64,000 bases of DNA from Larkinella arboricola (GTDB taxonomy: Bacteria; Bacteroidota; Bacteroidia; Cytophagales; Spirosomataceae). The notes beneath the pieces were generated by a model. The model was not told the origin of the DNA and made no database searches. It was given only the letters and a program-made list of their open reading frames with translations. The first letter of the stretch is position 1; each line of letters opens with the position of its first letter. Location of the stretch: assembly GCF_003259745.1 (NCBI RefSeq), contig NZ_QLMC01000005.1, positions 248,001-312,000 on the forward strand, written 5' to 3'. Both the position numbers and the translations under genes were made by a program. This document shows, piece by piece, positions 27,420-36,905 of this stretch.

Positions 27420-30400
27420 TTATTTCAGGTCGGAATCCCCGGCCACGACGTTGATTTGGTTCATGACGTTGACGAACGTTTGAACCGACAGGTCTTTGGC
27501 GGCAATGCGGTCCAGGTAGCCGTTGGCGGTTCGTTCCACTGTAATGAGCTCATCAATCTTGCCGGTTAAGCTGGTCGCCAGGGCGTCATTCTGCTGCTTC
27601 AGGGTTGGAAGCAGGGTATCCGCCATGAACGCTTGTAATTCACCCAGGGCGTCCACCGTCATTCCGGTGTTGTCGGCAATGTCCATCATCATGTTCTGAC
27701 TTTTGGAAATCTCGCTATTGGCTGTTGAGATAGTGCCCGACATATCCCCATCCGCCCCCGGCACCGAAATTCCATCCGACGGTAAGCCACCCGTATCGTA
27801 GCTTCCGGCATCGTAGCTCTGATTGGCTAACGCGTCCATTTCGGCCTGCATCTTGGCCATTTCTGCTTCCTGCTCTGCGGCCATTCGCTTGGCTTCTGCT
27901 TCAGCTTCTTTGGCCTGTTTCTTGGCTTTACGGGAGCCAAACAGATAGGATTTACCGTACCCAAGCGGTTCGAGGTAATCCCGGTAACTGCCGCCGTCAC
28001 TAATCCCCCCATTGCCGTAGATCGGGGCGCCGTTCCGGTGCAGGGAGCTATGAAGCAAGCGGTCGATGACGGGCCGGTTATTTTTGTAGGTATTGCGGCT
28101 CAGAATCATAATCGGTTCATCCCCTTCCATTTCGCCCACTTCTTCCCCGGTATCCCGGCGAGTCAGCGAAATTCCCGACTGTCCGTATTGACGACCGTGC
28201 CCAGGGCCTTGGGGAACACCGGCATTCCGGACGTAACCACCCTGTTTGTAGGACGGTGGCTTCTGGTTTTTGATAATACCAATCTGGATACCGGCCAGTA
28301 CTGCCGAAGCGGCTACCCCCACCAGACCAAGCGGAAAACCCAGGGTTGCCAGAGACTTCAACGAAGCCTGGGCGGCATTGATCAACGCGGCCGCAATGTT
28401 CAGCGTCTTTTCCCGGTTGAATGCCTGAAGCTTGGCGTTTTTCTCCCGGGCATCGCTTTCTTTCCGAACCCCGTCAATGGCATCTTCCAACTGCTCTTTG
28501 GCATCGAGCCGGGAATTATACTCGTTTTCCAGATTCTGAAGTTTCTTCTGGGTTTCCGCCCGTTCTTCATCCGTCCTGGCTTCTGAATACTCCTTGGTTA
28601 ACGCCAGCTTCTGAACTTCGTAATCTTTCTCAAAGGCTTCTATTTTGGCAATTTCTTCCTGTTTGGCCGCAATGGTTTCATCCCGTTCTTTGGCAATCCG
28701 GGCCAACTGACGCTGAGTGTACTGGTCATTGATATTATTCAGCGTTCCCACCACTTGGCTGGCAATGCCCAATGTTTCCTGCCCCTTCTGGGCGAAGTCC
28801 TGAAGGCGCTGGTTATTAGCCGCTGCATCGTTGGCCAGCTTCTTATTCAGGAAATCCATGAAGCCGTTGTAATCCCCGGTCATCAAGCCATTGATGGCGT
28901 TGAAAAACTGGTCAGCGTTGGCTTTTCGTTTGTCCAGGTGCTCCTTATCCAGCGCCGTTTTATCCTGCTGGTATTTGGCATCAGCCGCGGACTTCTGAGC
29001 CAGTAAACGGGCGTCAATCGCTTTATCGGCTTCCGCCCGTTTATCGGCATCTTCAATCAGTGCCTTGTTTTTCTCTTTCTCGGCCTGGGCTTCATTCTCG
29101 AGCTTTTGTTTGGTATACTTCAGTTCAGCATCCAGCCGGTCCAGCTTTGCCTTGAAAATCTTATCGGCATTATCTTTCGCCAGTGACAGGTTTAAATCTG
29201 CATTGGCGGCTGCTTCTTTAAACTGGCTATCAAATAGCTGTTTTTCAGCCTTCAGGGCGTTGTCACGCTGCTGCTGCTCTTCCCTGGCTTTCTTGGCCCG
29301 AGCCTTTTCTTCATCGGCCGCTTGGCCATCTTTTATGGCCTTTATCTCTTTGGCCAGATACTCCTGAATCTGCTTTTCGACCTGGGCTAATTTTTCTTTA
29401 TCGGTAATGGTCTTCCGGGCAATTTCCAGTTCACCGTTGGCGAAAGCCTGCGCCTTTTTGATTTTCTTGACATACTCATCTTCCAACCAGCGGTCGAGTA
29501 GCTGATCCTGTTTCTTCTGGGCGTCGGCCTGTATTTTCTCTACCCGGCGTTGGTGGTCGGTTTCCAGCAACGCCAACTGTTCATTCTTCGTTTTCTGGGA
29601 CGCCACCGATTTTTTGACGGCTTCAACTTCCCGCTTGTAGCGCAAATCTTCCTTGGCCACTTCGCGTTCCACTTCACTTTTGATAGCCGCAACCTTCATG
29701 TCCTCAATCTTTTTCAGACTGTCGGCTTCGGCTTTCTGGTGCTCTTTCGCTCGTTTTTCGGCTTCCTTCTTGGCTTCCGCTGAAACCGTTTTCCCAGACT
29801 TGACCGTATCATCCTCAATCTTTTTATTCGTGGCTTTAGATTGCGCTTCCCGGCCCGTTTCGGTTTTCTTCCACGAATCTTCGATGGATTTAAAGTTGGC
29901 CTGGGCGTTTTTGGCCAACGTGTCGAAACTGGCTTTGGGATCTAATTTGAAGTCGGCCCCAAAGAAGTTCAACACTTCCTTTCCCTTGTTCTGAAGGGCG
30001 TTTAGCCCATCAACAAACACCTGAACCGCGGTCAATGCCAGCCGAATGGGGGTTAGAATGGCGTTGAAGACATAGCCAATTCCTTCCATCACTTTTTGCG
30101 TTGTGATGGACTCACTGTTTAATCCAAACAGGCTACCGACCAACTGACCGATGGACCGGAACGTACTACCGACGACATCTACTACCGAATCAAACACCTG
30201 AACCACCGGGTCAGAGAACTTGACCACATCAACCAGGACTTCAATTAGGCTCGAAATCCAGCTAATCAGGCCGTTAAAGCCATCTTTGCCTTTGTTGAAA
30301 ATCCCGGCGTATAAGCTATCCAACTTGTCGCCCATGTTGGCCAACTGTCCTTCCGTCCCCTGGGAAATGGTGGCCGTCATACCCATGACGCCGTTCATTT

Positions 30401-31304
30401 CTCCAAAGGCGGTAATAGCTCCCAGAACCCCCGCTTCCGAGCGTTCCACCTCCTGCGTTACCCCCTTGAACGTCAGGCTGACTTTATCCCCGTTGGTCTG
30501 GGCCTTGATCCCGAATTCGTTCCACCGATCGGTATTGTTGACGTCATTGATGGCTTCCACCAGATCACCCATGGGCTTGCTGCTGGTGTTGGCTACATCC
30601 GCCAGTTTTATCAATTCTTCCTGGCCTGGCCGAAGTCCCCGGTTCGCCATTTTGATGTAGCTATCCGTCATTTCGTCCAGCGAGAAGTTGGTTTTGGCGG
30701 CTACATCCTGAAGCATTTCAAATGCTTCGGCCCCTTTCTGGGTATCGCCCAGAGTGGTGTTCAGCACGTTTTGATACTTCTCAAACTTGGCCCCGGTTTC
30801 GACGACTTCTTTACCGAACTCAAACACGGCCCGGCCCGCTTCCATGATGGCGTCATAGGTGAATGCCGCGGCCAAATGGCCTTTGAAGGTTCCCCAAAAG
30901 CTGGTCTGTTCGTCCCCTTCCCCCTTCAGCCGCTTCATCTCTTCCCGGACTTCCGAAATCCGGTTTTCGACTTCGGCCACTTCCTTCATTTTGGCAATCC
31001 ACTCTTCCGAACCGGTTTTCAAACCGTTGAGCTCACTGTTCAATTGCCGGGAGCGGAAGGTTAATTCGGCCATCGAAGCATCATTGATGTCGATGTTTTT
31101 CTTCATCTCCCTCAATTCTTCGTTGATGTCCTTCTGACGAAGTTTCAGTTCCTTCCAGGCTTCCGAACCTTCTTCTCCGGATTCTTTCATCCGGCGCAAT
31201 TCTTTGTTGATTTCCTTGGCTTCCGTCTGAAGGGCGACGAACGTTTGTGCAGCGTCGTCACCATCAATTTCAACCCGTAGCTTACTGGTTTCCGTGGTGT
31301 TCAT
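27420..31304 (-). CDS. Phage tail tape measure protein
   Basis: The longest gene of the prophage encodes 1294 residues. It has an N-terminal coiled coil (1-130), an alpha-rich region with EKYQNVLNTTLGDTQKGAEAFEMLQ typical of tape-measure N domains (about 155-340), and hydrophobic stretches at about 345-450. Very long charged Lys/Glu/Ala coiled coils cover about 500-980, and a hydrophobic segment AALINAAQASLKSLATLGFPLGLVGVAASAVLAG follows near 1000. It sets tail length and is ejected with the DNA. Such a protein implies a long-tailed phage. No lysozyme domain was seen. Confidence 0.93.
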   Translation of the reverse strand: MNTTETSKLRVEIDGDDAAQTFVALQTEAKEINKELRRMKESGEEGSEAWKELKLRQKDINEELREMKKNIDINDASMAELTFRSRQLNSELNGLKTGSEEWIAKMKEVAEVENRISEVREEMKRLKGEGDEQTSFWGTFKGHLAAAFTYDAIMEAGRAVFEFGKEVVETGAKFEKYQNVLNTTLGDTQKGAEAFEMLQDVAAKTNFSLDEMTDSYIKMANRGLRPGQEELIKLADVANTSSKPMGDLVEAINDVNNTDRWNEFGIKAQTNGDKVSLTFKGVTQEVERSEAGVLGAITAFGEMNGVMGMTATISQGTEGQLANMGDKLDSLYAGIFNKGKDGFNGLISWISSLIEVLVDVVKFSDPVVQVFDSVVDVVGSTFRSIGQLVGSLFGLNSESITTQKVMEGIGYVFNAILTPIRLALTAVQVFVDGLNALQNKGKEVLNFFGADFKLDPKASFDTLAKNAQANFKSIEDSWKKTETGREAQSKATNKKIEDDTVKSGKTVSAEAKKEAEKRAKEHQKAEADSLKKIEDMKVAAIKSEVEREVAKEDLRYKREVEAVKKSVASQKTKNEQLALLETDHQRRVEKIQADAQKKQDQLLDRWLEDEYVKKIKKAQAFANGELEIARKTITDKEKLAQVEKQIQEYLAKEIKAIKDGQAADEEKARAKKAREEQQQRDNALKAEKQLFDSQFKEAAANADLNLSLAKDNADKIFKAKLDRLDAELKYTKQKLENEAQAEKEKNKALIEDADKRAEADKAIDARLLAQKSAADAKYQQDKTALDKEHLDKRKANADQFFNAINGLMTGDYNGFMDFLNKKLANDAAANNQRLQDFAQKGQETLGIASQVVGTLNNINDQYTQRQLARIAKERDETIAAKQEEIAKIEAFEKDYEVQKLALTKEYSEARTDEERAETQKKLQNLENEYNSRLDAKEQLEDAIDGVRKESDAREKNAKLQAFNREKTLNIAAALINAAQASLKSLATLGFPLGLVGVAASAVLAGIQIGIIKNQKPPSYKQGGYVRNAGVPQGPGHGRQYGQSGISLTRRDTGEEVGEMEGDEPIMILSRNTYKNNRPVIDRLLHSSLHRNGAPIYGNGGISDGGSYRDYLEPLGYGKSYLFGSRKAKKQAKEAEAEAKRMAAEQEAEMAKMQAEMDALANQSYDAGSYDTGGLPSDGISVPGADGDMSGTISTANSEISKSQNMMMDIADNTGMTVDALGELQAFMADTLLPTLKQQNDALATSLTGKIDELITVERTANGYLDRIAAKDLSVQTFVNVMNQINVVAGDSDLK

Positions 31305-31314
31305 GGAGAAAATG

Positions 31315-31347
31315 AAAAAAGCTTTGACCCAAGTTGGACCAAAGCTT
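31315..31347 (-). terminator. Intrinsic terminator of the lipoprotein gene
   Basis: On the minus strand AAGCTTTG and CAAAGCTT form an 8-base stem with a 13-base loop, followed by TTTTT. It sits between the lipoprotein stop codon and the tape-measure start, so the lipoprotein gene has its own stop inside the tail operon. Confidence 0.8.
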
Positions 31348-31371
31348 CTCTCTAAAACAGGACGGAATTCT

Positions 31372-31992
31372 TTATTCTATCGTCAATGATATATCGTCTA
31401 TATAGATCGTTCCTGGTGCATTGCGATTAGCTGTACTAATAGTGATGTATAATTTTTCTGTAGGGCCAAACTTGTCCGAGTAGTTCTCTAATCTTAGTGT
31501 ATACTCTTTAAAATCCGAATTATCAGCAATTCCAGAAATGCCTTCGTTTGTGTTCCAATAATTTTCAGTTTGATCGTTGTTAGTTAAACCCAGAGCAGAC
31601 ATCCAAACAGTAGCACCTATCACATTATCCGTTTTAATTTTTGCTTTCAATACTGGGGTTGCTCCTTTAGGAATAGACGGATTAAGGATGACTTGACGCC
31701 AATAAGCATATAATGGACTCCCCGTGTTCTGAATCCTGCTAATCATTAAGGAGTTAGGGCCGGAAGTGTAATGAGCGTTGGTTATATTACCCACAAAGTC
31801 TTTGGATAAAGTATCGACACTACTAGTCGCCGCATTATAAACAATAAATTTCCAGAAATTGGTTTTACCGCTTATTTCGCCATCCTGCAACAAATTGATA
31901 GGTTGTTTCTTTTCAATATCCTTCGGTTTACATCCGATGAAAGAAAGCAATAGGGAAATAGTTACTAGACAGATTGAAAACAATTGTTTCAT
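31372..31992 (-). CDS. Predicted lipoprotein, cargo gene within the tail module
   Basis: The 206-residue protein has a signal peptide ending in a lipobox (SFIGC, lipidated Cys21). The mature part is beta-rich and jelly-roll-like: NLLQDGEISGKTNFWKF at the start, YTLRLENYSDKFGPTEKLYITIST and GTIYIDDISLTI at the end. That layout resembles carbohydrate-binding-module sandwiches; no named family is claimed. Its AT-rich codons differ from the tail genes on both sides and it has its own terminator. It looks like a moron expressed in the lysogen and may alter the cell surface, for example to exclude other phages (inference). Confidence 0.8.
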   Translation of the reverse strand: MKQLFSICLVTISLLLSFIGCKPKDIEKKQPINLLQDGEISGKTNFWKFIVYNAATSSVDTLSKDFVGNITNAHYTSGPNSLMISRIQNTGSPLYAYWRQVILNPSIPKGATPVLKAKIKTDNVIGATVWMSALGLTNNDQTENYWNTNEGISGIADNSDFKEYTLRLENYSDKFGPTEKLYITISTANRNAPGTIYIDDISLTIE

Positions 31993-32064
31993 GATAATAT
32001 GAGTGTGAGTAATAAAGCTAAATTATTGTGACAAATACCCTGCAAAAATTGGACTACTCTTGGC

Positions 32065-32595
32065 TTAATTGTTACCGGCTTCCAACTGCTTTTTCAGATT
32101 GGCAATCACAAAACCGGACGCCATGGCCCGAACCCGCTTTTTGGCATGGTTGAAAATGTCCATTTTGGTGGAGTTGTACCAGGTACCGCGGTAGCCCCTT
32201 GCAACAGACGGAACCCGCCGTCGTCCCATGGCAATGGCCCAGGCAATCCGGGCCGTGGCATTCTTGACGGTGGGAACCTGTTTGCCCGGATACCCTTCCA
32301 CGTAGGCAAAAACATTCAGGTCATGACGCTCCACGTACTCCATCATGGCTTCTACCGGTGGCATGTGGGTACCATACCGGAGCCGGGCCATATCTTTAAA
32401 GCGGCCGTACTGCCTGAAGTCGTATTCAATTACCAGTTGATGGGTCGTCCGGATTAGGCGGTAATTGAAATCCCGCCGGAGTTCTTCCGTCAGCACCAGA
32501 CCCTTTTGCTCAATGGCCCGTTGAAACCACAAAATACCTTCCTGAGCCAGTTCAATGGCGGCTTCTTCGAATTGGTCAAAAAATTCTTCCGTCAT
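32065..32595 (-). CDS. Phage protein, possible head-tail or tail assembly protein
   Basis: This 176-residue, mostly helical and basic protein has no recognised family. Features are an acidic N-terminal helix (FDQFEEAAIELAQEGILWF) and an Arg-rich centre (AIAMGRRRVPSVARGYRG). Its start overlaps the stop of the 673-residue structural gene by four bases (ATGA), so the two are translationally coupled. Position among tail genes suggests a structural or assembly role. Confidence 0.7.
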   Translation of the reverse strand: MTEEFFDQFEEAAIELAQEGILWFQRAIEQKGLVLTEELRRDFNYRLIRTTHQLVIEYDFRQYGRFKDMARLRYGTHMPPVEAMMEYVERHDLNVFAYVEGYPGKQVPTVKNATARIAWAIAMGRRRVPSVARGYRGTWYNSTKMDIFNHAKKRVRAMASGFVIANLKKQLEAGNN

Positions 32596-34613
32596 GGGTT
32601 TTCTACGCTGATATACAACTTATCCCCCGAAACCGGCGTAAATACTGACGCGCCGTTATTGTAAAAAACGTTAATCTGCTCGAAGCCTTCCCCGTTAATG
32701 GTGATCAACCTATTGATCATCAGAACACCATTGTTATAAATTTTCACCCGACGTTGGGTGTTTCGGGTACCCTTGATCAGTAAGGTCCAGAAATCATAAT
32801 ACAGCACGGATACCGGGAAGTTCAGATCATTCGAAAACTGTGGAAAGATGTAACTCCCCCCGCTTCCCTGCACCGTCCAACCATTACCCATGCTTTGTTC
32901 GGTCGGTGATCCATACTGAATGGAAATCTTCGACGCATCCGAAACCCGGTAATGGAAGTGATCTGCGGGAACGTTGTAGGAGTACGTTTCCGGTGAAAAC
33001 ACACAAGCGCCGTTGGTGTTGGCGTATGCCTGAGTATTAAGTGCTTGCCAGGCGGCTTCCGCTTTGGCCTGGGCGTCGGCCTGGCTGATCTCGCTCCCGT
33101 AGGTTTCGGCGGCAATCGTAATCAGGGCCGTTGATCCCACTTGCCCCGTTGAGCAACCCTGTTTGGTGTAGGTTCCCTGTTTACTGATCACCGTATTGAG
33201 GTAGGGCGTCACCGCGCAATCCGGCGATACCACCGGCGGGATATAGCCTTCCGTACCCGGAATATTTGGCTTGATGGGTGCTTCGGCTACCCGGCTGTTA
33301 TCGTCCAGGTAATACTTTTCGATGAGCGTTGCCGCTTTTTTACCGGTCCGTTTGCCATTGGCATCCAGCAGACAGGCCACCGCCTTGGGACGCCAGGCCG
33401 TGGCCCGGGGTATTACCCCCGTCAGGATCGGCAGTTTGGAAAAATTGCGCTTGGGATTGGTAAACCGAAACGTCAGCGTCCGGCCAATCAAATCTTCGTC
33501 ATCGACCACCGGCCGCACCGAATCGAAGGAAGGCACCAGCGGCAAAAACGCCCGTTCGGAGACGTAATAGATTTCCTTGCTCAGTAGCAGTTCCTGAAGG
33601 TATTCCCGCTGCGCCTTCGATAGCCACCCCGTTGAAACCGTTAGTTGCCGTTCTCCGGCCGTGGCATTGATCACCGTTTCGGCGTAGGATGGCAGGTAAT
33701 TATAATCCGGGTACCGCTCGGAAATGGAACGCACTACATTCAGGCTTTCTTCCCCCTGTCCGGTCAGGTACAGCGTATCAAACCCGCCCAGGCTGTTGGC
33801 AAACACAATGAACCGGACGTTCCGCCGGTACTGCTGATCCAGCCAGTAACTTCGATCTTCGGTCAGCCTGGCGCCGTTGGCATCTTCCAGCCAGACCCGC
33901 CAGCCAATCACCTGGCCTTCCTTTGATTCCAGTCCCAATGCCTGGTAGCCCACCGCGGCACAATACACCGTCATGGAAGCCACGTTGTCAAGACTGGCTA
34001 CCGTGAAGGGGCTTTCGTCTGATTCTTCGGCATATTCCACCCGGCAGCGTAGGTTGATCTGGGACGGGAGCGGGGAAACATTCGTTAGCCAGTATAAAAA
34101 CTCGGGTTGCTCCGGATGGACTCGCTTGTGATCTTCCGCCCAGGTTAAAAACCGCGTCCCCTGAATGTAATTGGTGAAAAAATAATCCTTGTACTCTGCA
34201 AAGTCCGCTTCGTCGATCCCCGCTTTAATGACGTAATCCACCGGGAACGTCTTTTCATAAATCGGCTCTCCGTAGTTTTCAATCCGGGCCGTCAGGTAAT
34301 ACGGACTCACCAGCCCTTCACAGGCCCGGATTCCATCCTGACCAAATTCCGGCGCGGTTCGGGTCAACAACCCTTCCAACTGTTCTTCGAGCTCGAAGTA
34401 AGCACCCCGGTAAATGGTCCCCTGAGACATCTCTTCCGGCGGTATCTCGCTCCCTTCCAGTTCCACCAATTCATTAAAGGTGTTGGAAAGGTAAAATTCG
34501 GGCACCATCACTTTCAGGAAGTATTGGAGTCCAGCCCGATCACTAAGCAGCGGGTCAGCGGCTTCGATGTTGACGACAATCGGGTTTAAGGCCAATTTCA
34601 ACGGTAAAATCAT
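32592..34613 (-). CDS. Phage structural protein with DUF5977-like repeat
   Basis: This 673-residue virion-type protein lies between the tape-measure side and the neck-side genes. At about residues 460-560 it has a module resembling DUF5977. There a Cys-containing start with YTKQGC is followed by EISQADAQAKAEAAW and ANTNGAC. That domain recurs in Bacteroidota phage and surface proteins and is of unknown role. The rest is beta-rich with no membrane segment. It is probably a tail or adhesion component. It is translationally coupled to the downstream gene by a 4-base overlap. Confidence 0.72.
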   Translation of the reverse strand: MILPLKLALNPIVVNIEAADPLLSDRAGLQYFLKVMVPEFYLSNTFNELVELEGSEIPPEEMSQGTIYRGAYFELEEQLEGLLTRTAPEFGQDGIRACEGLVSPYYLTARIENYGEPIYEKTFPVDYVIKAGIDEADFAEYKDYFFTNYIQGTRFLTWAEDHKRVHPEQPEFLYWLTNVSPLPSQINLRCRVEYAEESDESPFTVASLDNVASMTVYCAAVGYQALGLESKEGQVIGWRVWLEDANGARLTEDRSYWLDQQYRRNVRFIVFANSLGGFDTLYLTGQGEESLNVVRSISERYPDYNYLPSYAETVINATAGERQLTVSTGWLSKAQREYLQELLLSKEIYYVSERAFLPLVPSFDSVRPVVDDEDLIGRTLTFRFTNPKRNFSKLPILTGVIPRATAWRPKAVACLLDANGKRTGKKAATLIEKYYLDDNSRVAEAPIKPNIPGTEGYIPPVVSPDCAVTPYLNTVISKQGTYTKQGCSTGQVGSTALITIAAETYGSEISQADAQAKAEAAWQALNTQAYANTNGACVFSPETYSYNVPADHFHYRVSDASKISIQYGSPTEQSMGNGWTVQGSGGSYIFPQFSNDLNFPVSVLYYDFWTLLIKGTRNTQRRVKIYNNGVLMINRLITINGEGFEQINVFYNNGASVFTPVSGDKLYISVENP

Positions 34614-34614
34614 C

Positions 34615-35079
34615 TTAGTAAACGTTGGCGTTGATGTTCATATCAAATTCAAATTCCAGCCGGAAGCCGTAATGGCCATCTGCCCAGAGTTGGGAAATGG
34701 GCTCCTTTCGCTGACCGAGCAAATCCGTGTGAATCAGCCCTTTCTTACGGTCTTTGCGAAGTTTGTGTTGCAGGTCCGTGACAATCTGAAGCCCCAGGGC
34801 GTAGGCGTCAATCTGGGCTTCATTGTCATCCAGGGGGGCAATTTGGAGAACGGAAACCCCGACGCGGAAGCGGTCATTGACGTGGGCCGCGTCGTTGTCC
34901 TGGGTGACAATGACGGGTTCTTCCAACCACAAAAAGGGGTAGTCGAAATCGGGCAGCGAACGGGCAAAGGCCATGCCCTTTTCAACCGAGCCGAACATAA
35001 AGAACTTAACAGACGGGTGCGCGTCGGCAAACGTCCGGAAGTACTGGATAAAGGTGTGTAAAGTGCCGGTCAGCATCAT
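34615..35079 (-). CDS. Phage protein, possible tail completion protein
   Basis: A 154-residue protein with no named family. Its size, mixed alpha/beta make-up (TFIQYFRTFADAHPSVKFFMFG; then DRFRVGVSVLQIAP) and place directly before the big tail protein resemble neck or tail-terminator proteins; this is position-based inference. It stops two bases before the next gene starts. Confidence 0.65.
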   Translation of the reverse strand: MMLTGTLHTFIQYFRTFADAHPSVKFFMFGSVEKGMAFARSLPDFDYPFLWLEEPVIVTQDNDAAHVNDRFRVGVSVLQIAPLDDNEAQIDAYALGLQIVTDLQHKLRKDRKKGLIHTDLLGQRKEPISQLWADGHYGFRLEFEFDMNINANVY

Positions 35080-35164
35080 GGCTTTTTCTTTTTAATCGGA
35101 AGGTAAGCCACCGGCCGGGCAGTCGATAGGACACAATCCTGTGCGCCGGTCGGCCGGAGCCGCA

Positions 35165-35196
35165 CAAAAAAGCCAGACCGAAAATCAGCCTGGCTT
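35165..35196 (-). terminator. Intrinsic terminator in the tail module
   Basis: On the minus strand AAGCCAG and CTGGCTT form a 7-base stem with a 13-base loop, followed by TTTTG. It lies after the 76-residue membrane protein gene. Confidence 0.75.
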
Positions 35197-35231
35197 TATC
35201 ATTCATCCAGTCATTCTTTATTCTAGTGCCC

Positions 35232-35462
35232 TTACCAGGCATCAAATTCATCATCCCGGGGAATCCGTGGACGGGCATTCCCGGGTAGGGATTGGGGACT
35301 TTCCGGGGCGGGGATTTTACCTTCCACCCGCGTTATATTTTTTTGAAGGATAATCAATTCTTTTTTCAGATTCTCTTTATCCCACCAAAGTAGGTAGCTG
35401 AAAAGCCAGCTTATTGCTGTGGTAGCTACTAGCCAGAACACCAGCGAATTATATATATCCAT
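35232..35462 (-). CDS. Small membrane protein of unknown function
   Basis: The 76-residue product has one N-terminal membrane helix (LVFWLVATTAISWLFSYLLWW), then a short coiled coil (KENLKKELIILQKNI) and a Pro/Arg-rich tail. It lies between the lysis cassette and the tail genes and has its own terminator. It could be an extra lysis component, but nothing proves that. Confidence 0.6.
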   Translation of the reverse strand: MDIYNSLVFWLVATTAISWLFSYLLWWDKENLKKELIILQKNITRVEGKIPAPESPQSLPGNARPRIPRDDEFDAW

Positions 35463-35474
35463 TGAAGTTTTCGT

Positions 35475-36323
35475 TTACTCGTTTTCTTCGGCCTGTTCCG
35501 CCAGCACTTTGGCCCGGGCAATCTTTAAATTAGTATCCTTCAGAAACAGCCATACCGTGTGGCCATTCTGCTTGCAAACCTTGTCGAAATCCCCAAACGT
35601 GCCCGTTTTGGCTATCTCCATCAGGGTCGTCACCAAGCCTTCGCCACCCGCGTACAGGGGCGGCAGATCGGCCGCGTCCGGGTCTGGTTCGTATACTTCC
35701 CGGTACATCGAAACGAACCGGCTGTTCATGGCTTCGAAGTACTGAAGAACGCCCATCACCACCCCCAGGCCCAGGGTCGTCATCCGCCCGGCACGTTCGT
35801 CGGCCAGAATGGTGTTGTATTCTTCCCGGGCGTCCCCGTTCCAGTCGGCCGACTTTCGAAAGCTTTTTAAATCCTTCCGGACCGGACGGCAAAGGGTGGT
35901 AACGAGTTGCAGAACGGCCCTGGGATTGGGATTCTCCGGCCGCGTGTAAGCCAGGTAGTGAATGTTGGCCATGGCAATTTCAATGGCCGTCGTGTTGCTG
36001 AAGTTGTCATCGGGCAACAGATAATCAACCCCTTCAAATTCAAAGGATTCAAAGGGTTTGTGGGTTAGTCGCTTCTCCCAAATCCAGCGCGTCAACTGCC
36101 CGAGTGCCCAGAGTTGTTCGGGCAGCAGATCCTTTTCAAACTTTTTGACCATCGGAAACAGCACCCGCAAGGCGGCATTCTTCAGACGGCCGCGGCTTTG
36201 CGGTTCCTGCTCGTTGAGTACCACGAGTTGAAGCGGAAGCAGTTGTTGAATCTGCTCTTCCGTACATTCTTCCCACCGCTCGGGAATCAGTTGGCTAACG
36301 CCGTCGATCTTAACCTTTTTCAT
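35475..36323 (-). CDS. Phage protein of unknown function
   Basis: A 282-residue soluble, mostly helical protein without recognised domains. Visible segments are EEQIQQLLPLQLVVLNEQEP near the start, ALGQLTRWIWEKRLTHKP, and a C-terminal EGLVTTLMEIAKTGTFGDFDKVC. It starts inside the end of the 47-residue membrane gene (14-base overlap). It lies between lysis-like and tail genes and is typical phage accessory size. Confidence 0.65.
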   Translation of the reverse strand: MKKVKIDGVSQLIPERWEECTEEQIQQLLPLQLVVLNEQEPQSRGRLKNAALRVLFPMVKKFEKDLLPEQLWALGQLTRWIWEKRLTHKPFESFEFEGVDYLLPDDNFSNTTAIEIAMANIHYLAYTRPENPNPRAVLQLVTTLCRPVRKDLKSFRKSADWNGDAREEYNTILADERAGRMTTLGLGVVMGVLQYFEAMNSRFVSMYREVYEPDPDAADLPPLYAGGEGLVTTLMEIAKTGTFGDFDKVCKQNGHTVWLFLKDTNLKIARAKVLAEQAEENE

Positions 36324-36453
36324 CCGGACGCACCCAGTTTAATACGGTCAGGCACACAAACAGGAACAGCAGCATGGCCACCGCCCCCAGGGGAATCGCC
36401 CGGTCGTACAGGTACACTAAAAACACTCCAACCCAGGTAGGGAGTAAAATCAT
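36310..36453 (-). CDS. 47-residue membrane protein
   Basis: This short gene fills the gap between two phage genes and overlaps both. Its ATG shares the sequence ATGA with the stop of the 151-residue gene, and its end overlaps the next gene by 14 bases. The product (MILLPTWVGVFLVYLYDRAI..., ending NWVRPDEKG) has two hydrophobic segments split by a basic turn, as in small holins. The tight overlaps support a real coding region. Confidence 0.65.
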   Translation of the reverse strand: MILLPTWVGVFLVYLYDRAIPLGAVAMLLFLFVCLTVLNWVRPDEKG

Positions 36454-36905
36454 GGTTTCAGGACATTAATCAGGTCAATACTTACTTTCAGCAGCGCCAG
36501 CGTTCCACCGATTCGCCAAATCCAGTTTTCCGCCCGGGACGCCTTCAGCTTGCCCGTTTTCCGGGTCAAATCGGCCTGGATCACTGACGCCCGGCTTTCA
36601 CATTCACCCATCCGGTCTTTCTCCTTCAGGGTGGAAACCAGCAGGCCCATTTTTTCTTTCTGGACCAACAGCAAATCGGTTCGGAGTTGCCCCGTTCGAA
36701 TCTTCAGGAATTCGTACCGGTTCAGCGAATCGGCAATGGCCCGGGCGTTACGAACGAATTCAGTAATGTGGCTGACGCTATCGCTTGCGCTTGCCGGGGT
36801 GGATGTACTCGTTGATTGCGCGGACAGCTTCAAGGTCAGTAAGGTGCTGAATGCTATCAGAAACAATCTTTTGTTTGAGGTCCAGAATTTGAGCGTCTTT
36901 TTCAC
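36450..36905 (-). CDS. Exported coiled-coil protein, possible spanin-like lysis subunit
   Basis: The 151-residue product has an N-terminal signal-like segment (RLFLIAFSTLLTLKLSAQS), a Ser/Thr-rich patch, a charged coiled coil (about 60-120) and a hydrophobic C-terminal segment (WIWRIGGTLALLKVSIDLINVL). The gene begins inside the 123-residue gene upstream in another frame, overlapping by 128 bases. That out-of-frame nesting recalls Rz/Rz1 spanins. However, there is no lipobox cysteine, so a classical outer-membrane spanin is not supported. Confidence 0.6.
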   Translation of the reverse strand: MKKTLKFWTSNKRLFLIAFSTLLTLKLSAQSTSTSTPASASDSVSHITEFVRNARAIADSLNRYEFLKIRTGQLRTDLLLVQKEKMGLLVSTLKEKDRMGECESRASVIQADLTRKTGKLKASRAENWIWRIGGTLALLKVSIDLINVLKP

